64,000 nucleotides of DNA from the NCBI GenBank assembly GCA_034190875.2, contig CM067348.1, positions 10,803,694 through 10,867,693 of the forward strand, in the 5' to 3' direction. A model generated the notes under the pieces. The model ran no database searches, was not told where the DNA came from, and worked only from the letters and a program-made list of their open reading frames with translations. The position numbers and the translations under genes are program-made. This DNA comes from Urechis unicinctus (lineage: Eukaryota; Annelida; Polychaeta; Xenopneusta; Urechidae). Below are positions 10,758 to 32,784 of the stretch, one piece after another; within the stretch, counting starts at the first letter, position 1, and every line of letters begins with the position of its first letter.

Positions 10758-12650
10758 TTGCATTGGCGAATCCCGTGCGAATGCTCATGGGGTCTATGTG
10801 GCTTGATTAAATCACACCCTTCTACTAAAATTTATTTTGTGAAGGCCCAGAAAGACATGGTATGTGTCAATGAGAACCATGTTTTTCTTAAATTTAACAT
10901 TACCTCACCCAAGTCCGGGTCTATTGAGCAAGGAAACATTATCGTTTTTTTTATAGCCAGCACATTCAGAATAATGTCACCAAGCTGACAATGTATTGCT
11001 TATTATGTCAAAAGCTCTTCTCAAACAATAGTGGTTCCAGTAAACACACCCATCGACCCCAGGACATAGCAGATTAAACGGCTTAGCCTGTTATAGAAAA
11101 TTCCGAACCCCCAACACCAGACAGCATCATCTTGCCTGGTGATCTTTTTGCCACAAAAATTCATGGAAGGCCTCATAGTGAATAACAATCGCCTATTGTG
11201 CTAGTAGCGAAGACCCTCAAGAAATCGCGCAAGCAATTGGGACTAGCCGCGAAAACGGAAACGCAAACACAGAATGTGTATTAACTTGAATTCTCAAACT
11301 TAAAGTTCTACTCAGCGTCCTTCGCCTGGATTCAACTTTAGATGGGCTCGGTTATGCAAAACCACAATATTTCTCATGTCTTGATTTGGCTTCAGGATTT
11401 GTACAAGTTGGGCTGTCCAAGGAGTGTCAACATTTACTGCTCCCGATTACAAGTCGTACAAACTAACAAGGTTAAGTATGGGTTTAAAGCAGTAGCCATT
11501 TCGGAGGAAGAATTTTTATGAATTAAGCTTACCAGAATGGGTCTTCTACCCAGTGAAGGACACATAAAAGCAGTGATAACATTCCCCGTTCCCTGCAATG
11601 TCAAAGGGGTAAGGTCATTTCTCGGTATAAATTTATTCCTGATGCATGTAAAATAACAAAACCGCTTAATAACCTCACCACGAATGATGCCAAGTTTGAT
11701 TGGTCTTGCTGGTAATTTTAACCCCAGATGATGTAATACCACGACTCAGATTTAGCAAGTCATGTAGGCATCAATAAAATGCTCATTGCGATAAAACAGC
11801 GACTTTCATGGTCAGGTATGTACAGATATGTGGGGGAATATTATGACAGCTGTCCCGTTTGAATCCTACTAAGCGATCATACAGACGTGAGAAACCAACA
11901 ATGACCCTATTCGAGGCACTTACGCCCCTGGCAACATTGGTCCACTGCCCAGAATTGCCAGCAGAAATGCTTACTCAACGGGGGTTATTGATCACTACTT
12001 GCGTTTTGTACTCAGCTGAGCTTGTAAATATCTAGTACCCTGGCAAGTCGTTTGTGCTCACGGTGTGCCTTTAGAAATTCTCGCAGACAAAGATAAAGAC
12101 TTCACAAGTAGATTGTTCAGGCAGTTAAATATTATTTTTAGGGTTCGCAGAAATTTACCTCCGCCTACAAGCCATACACCAATTGAAGGACTGAGAGGGT
12201 TAATAGTACTTTATCAAATCTTCTCAGAACATTGTGTCATGATAAGCTCAATACATGGGACCGATTTCTGTGCTCGGTAGCATTTGCCGTGAACTCAACA
12301 GTGAATCGTTCCATTAACTTGTGGCCTTTTGAGCTTATGTTCGGCTGTACACCGCGATAAGCACTAGATATAACCCGCAGATCAGCAGCTGACTTCATAC
12401 AGAGCAGGGGCGAACATCTAGCGGACATTCTGCGAGTTCAACTAGAAGGCCGGGACCTGGTATTAAAAGCTACTGAAGTCAATGAGGCAAAAACGAAAGC
12501 CGAATGGGAAAAGTCAGCACAGAAGTCAGAGGCCCATTTATAGTTATCAGCGTGAAGGAGCATACTGCCAAACTTAACGATCAAAATACAGGCAATTTCG
12601 TCCCAACAATGATTGCATTTAGCAAGTTGAAGGTCGCAAAAGCCGTGACT
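10757..12650 (+). mobile_element. Ty3/gypsy-like retrotransposon remnant, copy I
   Basis: This is homologous to 46915-49385 throughout but shorter. It contains traces of the region before the reverse transcriptase (from 'TTGCATTGGCGAATCCC', 10758), a heavily broken reverse-transcriptase segment, and integrase traces ('IKQRLSW' at about 11790; 'DKDKDFTSRLFRQLN' at about 12088-12130). Relative to copy II it lacks the protease, the YIDD-containing segment (jump near 11495) and about 200 bp near 11740. There are many stops and frame changes. The left end joins the 60-bp minisatellite directly at 10757, so this is part of a larger duplication with a deletion, not an independent insertion. Confidence 0.75.
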
Positions 12651-13485
12651 TGATGCAATGAGTGGTGGGTGCAGTTAAAATAATGACTATAGATGTATTA
12701 TGATATATGTCTTTATTCCAGATGCGTGAACCTTCTATGGATATAAATTACTCGTTTTCGTGCGCAATATATGAACCATGATTTATGAGCACGTCAGGTG
12801 TGATTAAACTAACAATTTAGTCGGCTTACAAATGAAAATCATTGCGGTTAAACTGTTTAAATAAGAAAAAGAAAAAAATGCTATGAATTCTCGCCTAAAT
12901 GTCGATTGCATTAAGAATTACAACGTTACTCTACAGAATGTGATCTAGAGTCATGTGGGAATAGCTCTATCAAACAAAGCAACATTCGCATCTCGTTCAA
13001 TACCATCTATAGTGGCCATTAGGCTAGGCTGGAAGGTGCTACCTGCTGTGTTCGATGCAACTATGCCCTACCTAACGATATTAAAATCGACCTGGACATT
13101 TTCAAAAAACCAAGCACAAACTATTGAAAACCCCTGCTCTTCGATTGAATCTTGATCGGCAGTCATAAAGCTCGCTAGCGCAGTCATCTGGTAACGACAG
13201 ATAAAATCGACCACGTGCATAAGCTGAGCGCAAGAACGAACGACTGCGCACCACGCTCGTGAACCGTACTAGACTGGATTGAGTCACATACAGGCTGAAG
13301 GGAGCAACACAACGAGGTTAGTAAACATGTTGACGCTTCGTACCAAGAACACGTCACGCGATCCCAAAATAGATGACATATCCGAGTCCGTGGCGCATGC
13401 GCAGCAGATCGCCGTGGTTATGGGATGGTTTACAGAAAGGGAATTCCAACGTTAACATTTCCTGCATATTCATGGTGCCTTTAAC
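12651..13485. repeat. Noncoding segment duplicated at 49385-50214
   Basis: Near-identical to the copy II segment (for example around 12955 and 49681). It could hold the 3' LTR and flank of the Ty3-like element, but I could not define LTR ends. No gene seen. Confidence 0.6.
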
Positions 13486-13875
13486 ATGCTGACCCCACCA
13501 TCCATCACCATGCTGGCCCTACCTCACTTCACCTTAATGACCCAACCTCACTTCACCATGATGAACCAACCTCACTTATTTCACCATGTTGTCCCCACCC
13601 CACTTCCCTGTGCTGTCCCCACCGTACCTCACCATGGGGGCCCACCTCACTGCATCAGGCTGATCCCGTATCACTTCAGCATACTGATACCACTTTTCCT
13701 CACCATATTAACCCTATTTCATTTCACCATACTGACCCCACACTCATTTCGCCATGGCTATCCCTCCTAGCTCAACAAGAGTTACCCTAACTCACATCAC
13801 CATGCTGGACCCACTTCACTTCACCATGCTGACAACCTCACATCACCATGCTGGTACCACCTATCGTCACTAGAC
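13486..13875. repeat. Minisatellite, 'cacttcaccatgctgacccc' family
   Basis: Degenerate repeats of 20-25 bp. Duplicated at 50215-50592. Confidence 0.9.
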
Positions 13876-13909
13876 CTCCATCACTGGCCAACCGATATCT
13901 ATCTTAATA

Positions 13910-14255
13910 GGTTCTTGAATAATGGTCCTGATAGTGTGAGACGGTGGTAAATGGCCTGATGTGAATGATGGCCCTGACAGAGTCATACTGTGGGAACATG
14001 CCCTGGCTTGAATGATGGCCCTGACAGTGTCTGATTGTGGGAATCTGGTCAGAATGATGTCCCTGACAGGGTCAGACTATTAAAATATGGTCTGGTGTGA
14101 ATTATTCCCTGACAAGGTCAGACTGTGGGAATATGCCTGGCGTGAATAATAGGCCTGGCAGGGTGTGGCTATGGGATTATTCCCCAGCGTAAATGATGGC
14201 CCTCACAGGGTCAGACAGTGGGAATATGGCATGGGTTACATGAAGGTCCGTCCCA
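13910..14255. repeat. Minisatellite, about 46-bp unit
   Basis: Repeats of 'aatgatggccctgacagggt' and 'cagactgtgggaatatgg'. Duplicated at 50640-51050. Confidence 0.9.
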
Positions 14256-14289
14256 TTGTGGCCTCCATTCTACACACTCTCGTCAACCC

Positions 14290-14535
14290 TTAGAACTACA
14301 AAGTGTTGATGTTATAATCCATTATGACCCCTGCCACAGGGCTACAAAGTGTTGCCTTTATAATCCCATATGACCCATGTCCATTGCGCTACAAAGTGTT
14401 GTTGTTATAATCCCATATAACCCTCGCCAATTGGGCTACAAAGTGTTGTTCTAATCCCATGTCAGTTGGGCTACAAAGTTTTGTGTTATGATCCCATATG
14501 ACCTATGTTAGTTGGGCTATAAAGTGTTGCCGTTA
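14290..14535. repeat. Minisatellite, 'gggctacaaagtgttg' family
   Basis: Repeats with 'ggctacaaagtgttgt' and 'tataatcccatatgacc'. At its right end it jumps to sequence equal to 52015 onward, so about 650 bp present in copy II are missing here. Confidence 0.85.
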
Positions 14536-14959
14536 TTATGCCACGCTTGAAAAACTAGGAAAATCTTGACCCTAATCTGTGTTTCTATTTTCTAATGCTT
14601 CTTCACAACAGACTTACACCCTCAACAATGTCACCCTAAAAATAACCCTCAATTTCACCCACAACAGCTGCAAATACAGGCGTTTGAATCTCTGATTCCT
14701 ATGGAAGAAAAATGGTAATAACAGATGAATCCGTACTCGGCAATGTACAAACTGTTATTAAGCTGAAGGACAACTTACCATGGATGTAAAGTGTGGAAAA
14801 CAGGCGACTTGGTTGAGTATCGACTTAAAAAGAGACAGAACGCGAACGATCGTTGTGTTGATGATTCCTGCCACTTCACCCGATCTTTGAGGTCTTGACG
14901 CATGCTCAGAGATCGCCTTGGTTGTTGATTGGATTTCCTCTTGATGTGCTCCTTCACAG

Positions 14960-15272
14960 ACATTTCACCATTCTTGGCCCGCCTCACTTCACTATGCTGA
15001 CAACCTCACACCACTATGCTGGCCCCACCCCACTTCACCAGGCTAGCCCCACCCCACTTTCCCATGCTAAGCCCACCTCACTTCACTATGCGAGCCCCAC
15101 CTCACTTCACCATGCTAGCCCCACCTCACTTCACCATGCTAACCCCATATCGCATCGCCATGCTAGCCCATCTCATTTCACCATGCGAGCCCCACCTCAA
15201 TTCACCATGCTAGCCCCATCTCACTTCACCATGCTAGCCACACTTTACTTCACTATGCTAGTCCACCTCTTT
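14960..15272. repeat. Minisatellite, about 24-bp unit, inverted relative to 8236-8445
   Basis: Repeats of 'ccccacctcacttcaccatg' followed by 'ctag'. It reads as the reverse complement of the array at 8.2-8.4 kb. Confidence 0.9.
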
Positions 15273-15799
15273 GAGTTATAGCAATCCCTCAATATTCGAT
15301 AGGGGTTCGACTGGCTACATATTGAGGGAAACACCGCAACAATTAGCGTTTATTAAGACACCTGCTGTTTCGCGGTTTGTATAACTGCCCCATGCGTTTA
15401 TCAGTTTCATTATTCATAATACTCGTATAAATAAAAAGCTTGCCAACCTCAGAACAAATTCCGAGCATTATTCTGTTGAGTAGTATTTTATAAATCGCAG
15501 CAACTATGAGAAGAGTGCGCGCTTTTGAAATCGTTATTGACCGCATGTCAATACCCGTCATAAATGATATGGCGAAGCATTTTACGGAGCCTTCAATATA
15601 GATCACACAACCCAACCCCCAAAATTCACTAACGTTTGGACGTTAATATTACCAGTTCGCCCTGTTCCTCGATTCATTCGCTGTTGACTTTGATCATTCA
15701 CCAAGGAGACGTTCACGGAGAAAAAGACTTTGTGTATTTGCGTATGTACATATCAACCTGACATAACGAGGTACGCTTGAGTGCACATTACAAAGCTTA

Positions 15800-16290
15800 G
15801 CTTGTAGAACCACCCGAGGTAGAAGTGAACAGAGCCGTGCCCCACCATGAGAGGTATCCTCTCAGGCGTTGTTTGCCCATGTATCGTGTCATACTTCAGC
15901 TACTGCGATCGATGAACCAAGTTTCACTCTTGCCTTATATTTATGAAGGCGCAGTCAAAGCCCCCTTTATGCGCGGCTGTGCTCACGCAGGGCGTATTTC
16001 AAGTAGGTCAACTGAATTGGAGCTATAAAAAAACCCATACCCTAAAATGTTTCGTACTTGAGTCCCTCAGCGAGTGAGTCAGCCAATACATCCTGTGTTA
16101 TACATGGTGAAGGCATTACATCAAAGAATAATAAATGTAACATCCTTATTCCCCTACTTTGGGTCACACAGTTTCGGTCGATTTATCCTAGTGGCATATC
16201 TTAGTCAAAGAGACGCTTACCTGGCGAGGCGGAAGGAGCTTTGTGGGGGTGAAGGTGAGGTGTAGGATGAGGTGCTTGGTGGTGCGGGAA
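15800..16290. repeat. Segment duplicated at 52470-52960
   Basis: Near-identical blocks, for example 'gaggtatcctctcaggcgtt' and 'gcagggcgtatttcaagtag'. No protein family recognised. This is the right edge of duplicated region I. Confidence 0.75.
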
Positions 16291-16399
16291 ATCCTGGTTT
16301 CTTGATTAGACTTATTTCACTTAAGTCAATACATCTCAAGTAGCAGCTAGCTTGTATTAAGGCTACAAAACGGTAAATGCTGTTGAGCTCGATGTGGCT

Positions 16400-16605
16400 C
16401 TCCGTTATACATCCTGTGTCTAGTCTAGACATTTTATCAATGGCGCTATACTTCCTATGTCTAGACTGGACCTTTTATCATTGCTGTATACTTCCTATGT
16501 CATGAAGGGGCCTTTTATCAATGGCGTTATACTTCCTATGTCATGAAAGAGGCCTTTTATTAATTACGTTATACTTCCTATATTTAGACTGGACCTTTTA
16601 TCATT
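16400..16605. repeat. Short tandem array, about 40-bp unit
   Basis: Four degenerate copies of 'cttcctatgtctagactgga' plus 'ccttttatca'. Noncoding. The interval 16606-17000 shows nothing recognisable. Confidence 0.8.
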
Positions 16606-16999
16606 TGCATGATAAACAACTTAGACACTGGTTGATCTGTATATTTAATTTCCGTTATAACATAATTAAAATACACAAGCTCTTCTGAGCAGCCTATGCC
16701 TGTCATGATGACTGGCAGCTCGTGAACAGCACACTAAGTATTCATCTATATTGAATTAAGCAAAGTGACAAAACACAGTAGCTCTCACTGCATGCGTTGA
16801 TCACGGTTGGTTAATGAATGGAATTATTAAGGTATGGTTCTCCATGGGTATAATTAGCATGAGCGGTAGGACGCCACTCTGTTCTATAACCTCCATTCAC
16901 CCTCGTCCACAGAAATTATTCATCTTGGCCGTCCGATGTGGTTACCTTCACCTCATGTCCTAGTTGGAGTAGCGGTAGTTCCTGTAGACATTGTACTTG

Positions 17000-18300
17000 T
17001 ATTATATATTTGATTAAAATGAAGAGAGACCACAGAAAGTTAAGTCTGTCAGCAAACTAGAGGGATAAACGAAGTCACACAGTAGGTTTTCATAGTTCAC
17101 TTATGTTATAATTATAGCTCTTTTAAATCCCGCCAGTGAATGACAGAGAGGGTTTTCATCTCTATCATCTATATCTGAACATTCGTGTTTTTAGTCGTGG
17201 CCATCCTGACGATCAAACGACAAATAGTTGCATATGAACTAATACTTCATATATGATTAAAATTCAGAGAGGGTACGCCAGAATATCAAGACCCTTCACA
17301 AATTCGAGAGACAACGAATATCGCTTTGCAAATGCCCAGTACTTATTTTTAACTAGTCATATCTCTAGTCAGTGATTATCTATATTTAACGATTTCCGTT
17401 CGCTTTCAATAACCTAGTTCAACATATTTCAGGCGTCGAGAATATAAATGTGGCAATGAAGATGGCAAAGGAAATATCAGCATGATATTTCGTTCAACAG
17501 CTTCCCTCAATCCCCACTCCACTAGAGTCTTGGTTTTTATAGATACACAAATAATTATTTTTCACCCCATGATGTTCTAAATACACTGATTATTAACTAT
17601 AAATCCAATTCCCTAACTGTTTATGGCTATAGATCATCCTACCTTATCCGTTTTGTATTCTGATTAACAATCAAACATTTGATCAATTGCCACGATTGAT
17701 CTTTTCCACGGCGGTTAATGAACGCACTTGTTTCGTGTTTACTGAGTTCAGACATGTAACGTTTCTCTCTAATTCACTCGCTCTCATTTCAACAAAAAGT
17801 TGCTAATGACATACTATAAGGTTTACCTTTATGGTGTTGTAGTCCACTGGCGATGATATATTCGCAAATTTACCTCAGGAAAATGCAGTTGTATTTTTAT
17901 ATTGTGAAAAACGAGCCGTTGTTAATCTATGGCGGTCAGGTAAATAAATCTCCATTGGCTATAATATATAAGATAACGGTTAATGAGTTCGGTAAGATTC
18001 CAAGACGTTTTATGGTATGGTATCTTAAAGACCCTTTTGCAAATGGTATTACCCGCTTTTGATCTCAGAAAGCATATCATTGCCGTTTCACGTCATTTTG
18101 CTACTTACCAGCTTGTTTATATTTTGCAGTTTCTATGGAAAAGGTGCGTGTACACTTTATAGCCATTTGTATTGGCAATATATAGAGCTACCTAGCGAAG
18201 TTTATTGTAAATAATCGAAGAAAACCAGGGCATGCTTAAACTTTGTGAAATCTTCCACATTAAATGCCACATAGGGAGTTTTTTTCATTAATTAACAATG
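17000..18300 (+). pseudogene. 5' fragment of the ZU5-UPA-CARD family (fragment D)
   Basis: This is inverted relative to copy B and matches 23.1-24.9 kb. Two exon equivalents are visible. The equivalent of the 48-bp exon starts at 17433 after 'atatttcag' but its donor is lost. The 97-bp exon at 17843-17939 keeps both splice sites and an open frame (containing 'GDDIFANLPQE'). No ZU5, UPA or CARD follows. Instead the fragment runs into the 3' end of copy B at 18467, tail to tail. It is a truncated inverted duplication. Confidence 0.65.
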
Positions 18301-18466
18301 CTCCTTTCCAACTTGGAGGCAAAGCAAGAAGCAAGAGACATTGCTCTTAATATGTCTTTGTCAATTCACGGTGGTGGTATGCTATTAGGTTCCATAACTT
18401 CAAGGTTATTAAAACATGTCATTGAGTTGCTATGATTCGATAACGACTTCCATGACCATTTTGACC

Positions 18467-24977
<6,511 letters not shown>

Positions 24978-25254
24978 AACTTCCTGTTGTCTCCCTTTAT
25001 TTCAATAAAATATGAACAACAACAACATATCCAATGGTTTATAATGATATTCTCAGCGGTTCCATCAAAGATCTTGTTATGATAAGATACCCGACTCGGC
25101 AGTCGGTGACACCGCGTAGGCAGCACCCCCTAATTTTGTGGGAGCTACTCGACGCGCAGCAGCCAACTAACTTCGTTATGACTTGCGAGTATGTCTGACT
25201 AGACTTCAAACACAAATGGGCATTTCTGCGCTGCAATTAACTGTTTGAATTGAC

Positions 25255-25679
25255 AAGGGCCTTTCCACCCAGGAAATGAATGTTCTAGCATATGTCTCTG
25301 GCTATATTGCCCGGAAATTAAGTTGTGTGCAATATGCAGAAACAAAATTTCTTTAGTCAATGATATACTTGACCAGAATAATTACCGAAGTGCAAAGAAA
25401 GGGCTCGTTGTCCCAGGCAAATCACTAGTAGATGCATTATGCAGGCTTAAGGAAAATTGCCGCAAATTCATTGACACAGTATTATACAGTAAGCAGGTGA
25501 AAGCTGCGGTTGTAAGCATTCTAGCTAAAGAGGTCTCATTAGAGAAACTCCAATGTGAATCATGCAGGTGTCATGTTTCTGTAATATGTATTATGGTGAA
25601 CATCAGGTTGCATCATTCCCTGAGAGAGGCTAACTGTAAGTTAAGGGACCATAAGGAGAGAAAAATCGTAAGACATTGA
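25255..25679 (+). pseudogene. P-element/THAP9-like transposase C-terminal fragment
   Basis: The plus strand reads 'NVLAYVSGYIARKL' (about 25276-25317). After a one-base frame change it reads 'CAICRNKISLVNDIL', then 'KKGLVVPGKSLVDAL' and 'CRKFIDTVLYSKQVK'. The motif order (Y-x-x-GYIARKL, C-x-x-C, a glycine-leucine-P-S-like block) is the C-terminal region of P-element-like transposases, from family knowledge only. The break near 25317-25325 and the absence of the rest make it a relic. It may belong to the same family as the 5.4-kb fragment. Confidence 0.4.
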
Positions 25680-25699
25680 CATTTTCCAACACATGAAAA

Positions 25700-26487
<788 letters not shown>

Positions 26488-27199
26488 TATGATGATTAAA
26501 TTCATGATGCATCAATGTTTTTAGTATATGCTATGTCCTGAAATAATTCATTATTATATTGTTATTCAAAATAAGCAAGAATTCATGTTACAGTACTACA
26601 TAATAAAATCATACGTCTGCACAGGGCACCCCATCAACCGACAATGCAGCTTGTTGATTCGGTGGAGGTTCGGGTGACAAATTAAATATCATTCAATCGG
26701 GAAATCATGAGCATGTACTTAAATCAACTACTTATATTCTGCCGCAAATATGTCCACAATAATGACAAAACCAATATGATTCAGATTTATCTTTTAACAT
26801 CAAATAAGGGTAGACTAGACGTCCGACTGTGTCTTAAAAAGGGGTCAATTAAGCCCAACAGGGCGTCTGAGTAAGTATGTATTTTACCGTCCGATCGGGA
26901 CTAGGCCTGGGGTAGATACTGATGTATGCGACTTCGTTCAAACGTTCATAAAAGTATATTGTAGTTAATAAATCGTCACACAAGTTGAAAAAAGGTGTCA
27001 ATAGTTTTTATGTATTGGCTCTATCAAAAAGTCGTTAAATTTTAGAAATACAGCGGTATTTTTGAGTAGATATCATCACCGATCGATCTTTTACCATTGA
27101 GCCACGCGCTTTTGTTTACATTTTAGCTTCCACGAAACCAGGTGGCGCGCTGGTCACGGGCTTCACAACGGAAACGTCCGAGTCGGGTATCTTATTATA

Positions 27200-28262
27200 G
27201 CAAGATCTTTGGTTCCATGTGGCATGGTCCAGATATCATAGAGTTAATTGATCATGGAATTAGCTGGATTCTGCCATCTCTCTCACTTATTGATAATGTA
27301 TATGAAGAATCGGCTGGCTGTTATAAATACACTTACTAATTGAGATACACATATATAATGAGCTGAGTGATGTAATTCCACTTACACATTGTTTGCCTTT
27401 CCGTCTTTATTACCGGTTTTATATTCTCGTCGCCTGAAATATGTTGAACGAGGTTATTCAAAGCGATCGGGAATATCAAATTTAGATACACACTGACTAG
27501 ATATATGACTACATCAACATAAATATTTGGTACTTACACAGAGGTTTTCGTTGTCCCTCGAATTTGATAAGGCTCTTTCAATCAAATATGAAGTACAAGG
27601 GTAAATCAATCATATTTTAATTACACGTAGTTTACTAAAATAATTTTTATGGTGTTCTGGTATTGTAATGCGACATCACTCCGCTTTAACACTTATATCT
27701 TGCTCAATCAACCATTTATCAATATCTTTAATTGGTGCGTTTTTCATTAGAGCAATGACTACATAGCAATTAAGACAAAACAGCATGAGTACCTTTTGTT
27801 TCTATGGGTGTTTCAACTTGTTGGGTGTTCATCATCTCACCAACAGCTTGCTCTCCAGCTGTAAAAGGCGATCCATTATATCAGTTATATTGTTCATTTT
27901 GGGTGGAATATGTCGTCTGTCGTCATTTTAGGATGCTAAGAATACTGACGTCCATGGTGTCATAAATACAAGCATTCTAATAATTGATTTTGGGATCAAT
28001 ATCTACTGTCGGTTTCATATAAAATTTGTTATTATTATTCTACTGACCAGTAAAGGTTATATGGTCCACTATAAGGGGGGTGGGGGGGGGTGTTCAAATA
28101 AGGATGATAGAGATGAAAACCCGCTCTGCCTCTCGCTTGCGGGATGTTAAAGAGCTAAAATTATAGCATAAGTAAACTGTGAAAACCTACTGTATGGCTT
28201 TATTTCTCCCTCTAGTCTGCTGCCAGACTTAACTTCCCGTGGTCTCTCTTCATTTCAATCAA
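27200..28262 (-). pseudogene. Extra 5' cassette of the ZU5-UPA-CARD family (fragment E)
   Basis: Same orientation as copy B and homologous to 24.05-25.0 kb. It holds the equivalent of the 48-bp exon at 27433-27386 (open, both splice sites present), a decayed equivalent of exon 2 at about 27925-27795 (frameshift after 'DDIFHPK'), and an exon-1 equivalent near 28230-28190 in which the ATG reads TTAAG-like sequence. It sits upstream of copy B and could in principle supply alternative exons, but the exon 2 lesion argues for decay. Confidence 0.6.
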
Positions 28263-28393
28263 ATATGAAGCATATGAAAAACCGTTTGTCGACATGTGCA
28301 AATGAATATGCATGCATCAAAATTATTGTACACGACAACAGCCTATTTCAAGTAATGATTTACGGCGACATCATTACAAGTTTTAACTCAGAG

Positions 28394-29870
<1,477 letters not shown>

Positions 29871-29879
29871 CTGCAGCCT

Positions 29880-29958
29880 ATTCTTCTACTTCTACTAATA
29901 CTTCTACTACTTCTACTACTACTTCTACAACTAATACTGCTACTACTACTACTTCTTT

Positions 29959-30028
<70 letters not shown>

Positions 30029-30627
30029 GTAACTACTACTACTACTTTTACTACTACTACTTACTAAGACTACTGCTGCTACTACTTCTACTACTACTAC
30101 TACTACTTCTACTACTACTACTGCTACTACTACTTTTACTAAAATTACTACTACTACTACTACTACTATACATACTACTTCTACTACTACTACTACTGCT
30201 ACTACTACTACTACTACTACTACTACAACTACTACTACTACTACTACTACTACCGCTACTGCTTCTTTTACTACTACTACCACTACTACTTCTACTACTG
30301 CTTCTACTGTTACCTCTACTACTACTTCTACTACTTCTACTACTGCTACTACTTCTACTACTACTTCTACTAATACATCTACAGCAACTACTACTACTGC
30401 TTCTACTACTGCTTCTACTACTACTTTTACTACTACTTTTACTACTACTTCTACTACTACTACTACTGCTACCACCACTACTACTACTACTACTACTTCT
30501 ACTACTACTTCTACTTCTACTACTACTTCTACTATTACTTCTATTATTACTTCTACAGCAACTACTATTGCTACTTCTACAACTACGACTGCTACTACTA
30601 ATACTTTTACTTCTACTACTAGTACTT

Positions 30628-30666
<39 letters not shown>

Positions 30667-30860
30667 TGCTACTACTACTTCAACTACTACTACTTCTACT
30701 ACTACCTCGGCTTATACTAATACTACAACAACTTCTACTTATATTACTACAACTATTTTATCGAATACTACTACTGCTACTTTTTCTACTGCTACTTCTA
30801 TTCCACTACTGCTACTACTGCTGACTTGACTATTATCACTTCTACTCTGCTTCTTCTGTT
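29880..30860. repeat. (TAC/TTC)n trinucleotide tract, about 980 bp
   Basis: Mixed ACT, TTC and GCT triplets with no stops in several frames. Long Thr/Ser or Val/Ser open frames across it are low-complexity artefacts. It lies just upstream of the 29870 exon acceptor. Confidence 0.95.
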
Positions 30861-31039
30861 ACTACTGCTTTTACTGTCATTACTGTTTCAATTCATGATG
30901 GAAACCAAACCGAGTGAACGGTTGGGCGATACTTATTGAATAAGCGCATAGCTCATAATGGACAGAAATATCAAGCAGTTTACAAATGAGGTCTGACCTG
31001 CACCATAATTATCCAACTACATTAATAAATATGTATAAC

Positions 31040-31120
31040 CTGTGGGGGATGACAGATCCGCGTCGAATTCTAGATATCTGTCTGTGCTGTTCTCCATCGA
31101 TTCCATGGGTCGATCATCCT
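31040..31120 (-). CDS. Paralogous exon of the unidentified 28.4-kb gene
   Basis: An 81-bp phase-1 exon candidate encoding 'DDRPMESMENSTDRYLEF', clearly related to the 29229-29137 exon ('DDRPTTSMVDSIEP'). The acceptor (gcgag|AG) and donor (CAG|GTTATA) are weaker than in the downstream copy. Flanking intron DNA at 30890-30960 also resembles 28990-29080, so a partial tandem duplication is likely. It may be non-functional. Confidence 0.4.
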
Positions 31121-31294
31121 CTCGCCTCATTAAAGGCGATGCCAAGTGTTGACTTTCTCCTGATCAAACCCACAAATACAGCAAGACCGATGCGATAAAT
31201 TCAGATCGTCGATTGACATTGAGTGCTCATTGAGTGATCTTGACAAAGCCCACCAAATTTTTTGTATTAATCAGTTTATTTCCCTAGTTTGCTG

Positions 31295-31860
<566 letters not shown>

Positions 31861-31919
31861 ATACTCTTTCATACGATAGACAATCCAGTTGTTGGTGATC
31901 TTTCTAGCGGTAATAACAC

Positions 31920-32190
31920 ATTCCACACAGTGGACCGGCAGTGGGTTAAATTAATAAAGGTAATATCACAATCCATGGAAATGTTCCTGGGTTCGTGGAT
32001 CAGATTTCGGATTAAATATATGAATACCATATTTCGTCCTCCACACAGTGGACACGGCAGGGTTAAATTATATAAGGTAATATCACATTTTGGAGAAACG
32101 TGAAAAATGTAAATAAAGGCATTTGATCGTGGATTGGTAATGTTCCTGAATTACCGTCTCCAGATTTCGGATTGAATACGTCTTCCTCCT
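31920..32190. repeat. Short local duplication
   Basis: The block with 'ggttaaatta', 'aaggtaatatcaca' and 'cagatttcggatt' occurs twice (about 31945-32020 and 32060-32175). It includes the end of the exon at 32155-32250. Confidence 0.6.
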
Positions 32191-32250
32191 CTGTTCCTGT
32201 TTGTACATGGAGCAGCGGTACTGTAGTCGGCTGATCAGATGATGCCGACA
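32155..32250 (-). CDS. Possible phase-1 exon, unidentified gene
   Basis: A 96-bp open segment between a strong acceptor (tttgttcag) and a donor (GACG|GTAATT), phase 1 on both sides, encoding 'VSASSDQPTTVPLLHVQ' and 'EEEDVFNPKSGDG'. It has the same strand and phase class as the exons at 28.4-29.9 kb, so it may be an upstream exon of that gene. No family recognised. Confidence 0.35.
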
Positions 32251-32784
32251 CTGAACAAACACAGCATTCTTTTGCCACACCATCAAACAGGAACGATCAT
32301 GCTTTTAAAACGTAAAATGCTCTGTAAACCACCACATACTTCAAAGCAGTGATGTATACCATCAAAACTAAGGTCATCACATAATCATAAAGGTTACCAA
32401 GAGCAGTAATTTCTAACCATTAGACTCTGTCGGGTGAAATAACTGCCGTGTCTTGCTAGACAGGTGCACAATCAACTCATCTGAAAGAAATCATAATCTT
32501 ATACGCTAATGAAATTGTATTGTAGAGGGGGTAAAGATAGGACTATAGCATACTATTCAGTGTCCTCAGGTACATACTGGTGAGAAAATTACATGGTATT
32601 ATAATTTTCATTTCAACACAGATTCATCTTAGTTTACCGAGCATCGACGAAGTAAGGCTAAAATGTTTGTCGCTGAAAAAGCAAAGATTAGGTTAAGTTT
32701 AGTCGAATGGAACAAATCAGCAAATTACAGCATATTTTTCTATATGTTTTGTGTTTAAATATCAGGGGTCATTTTCATTAAAAC

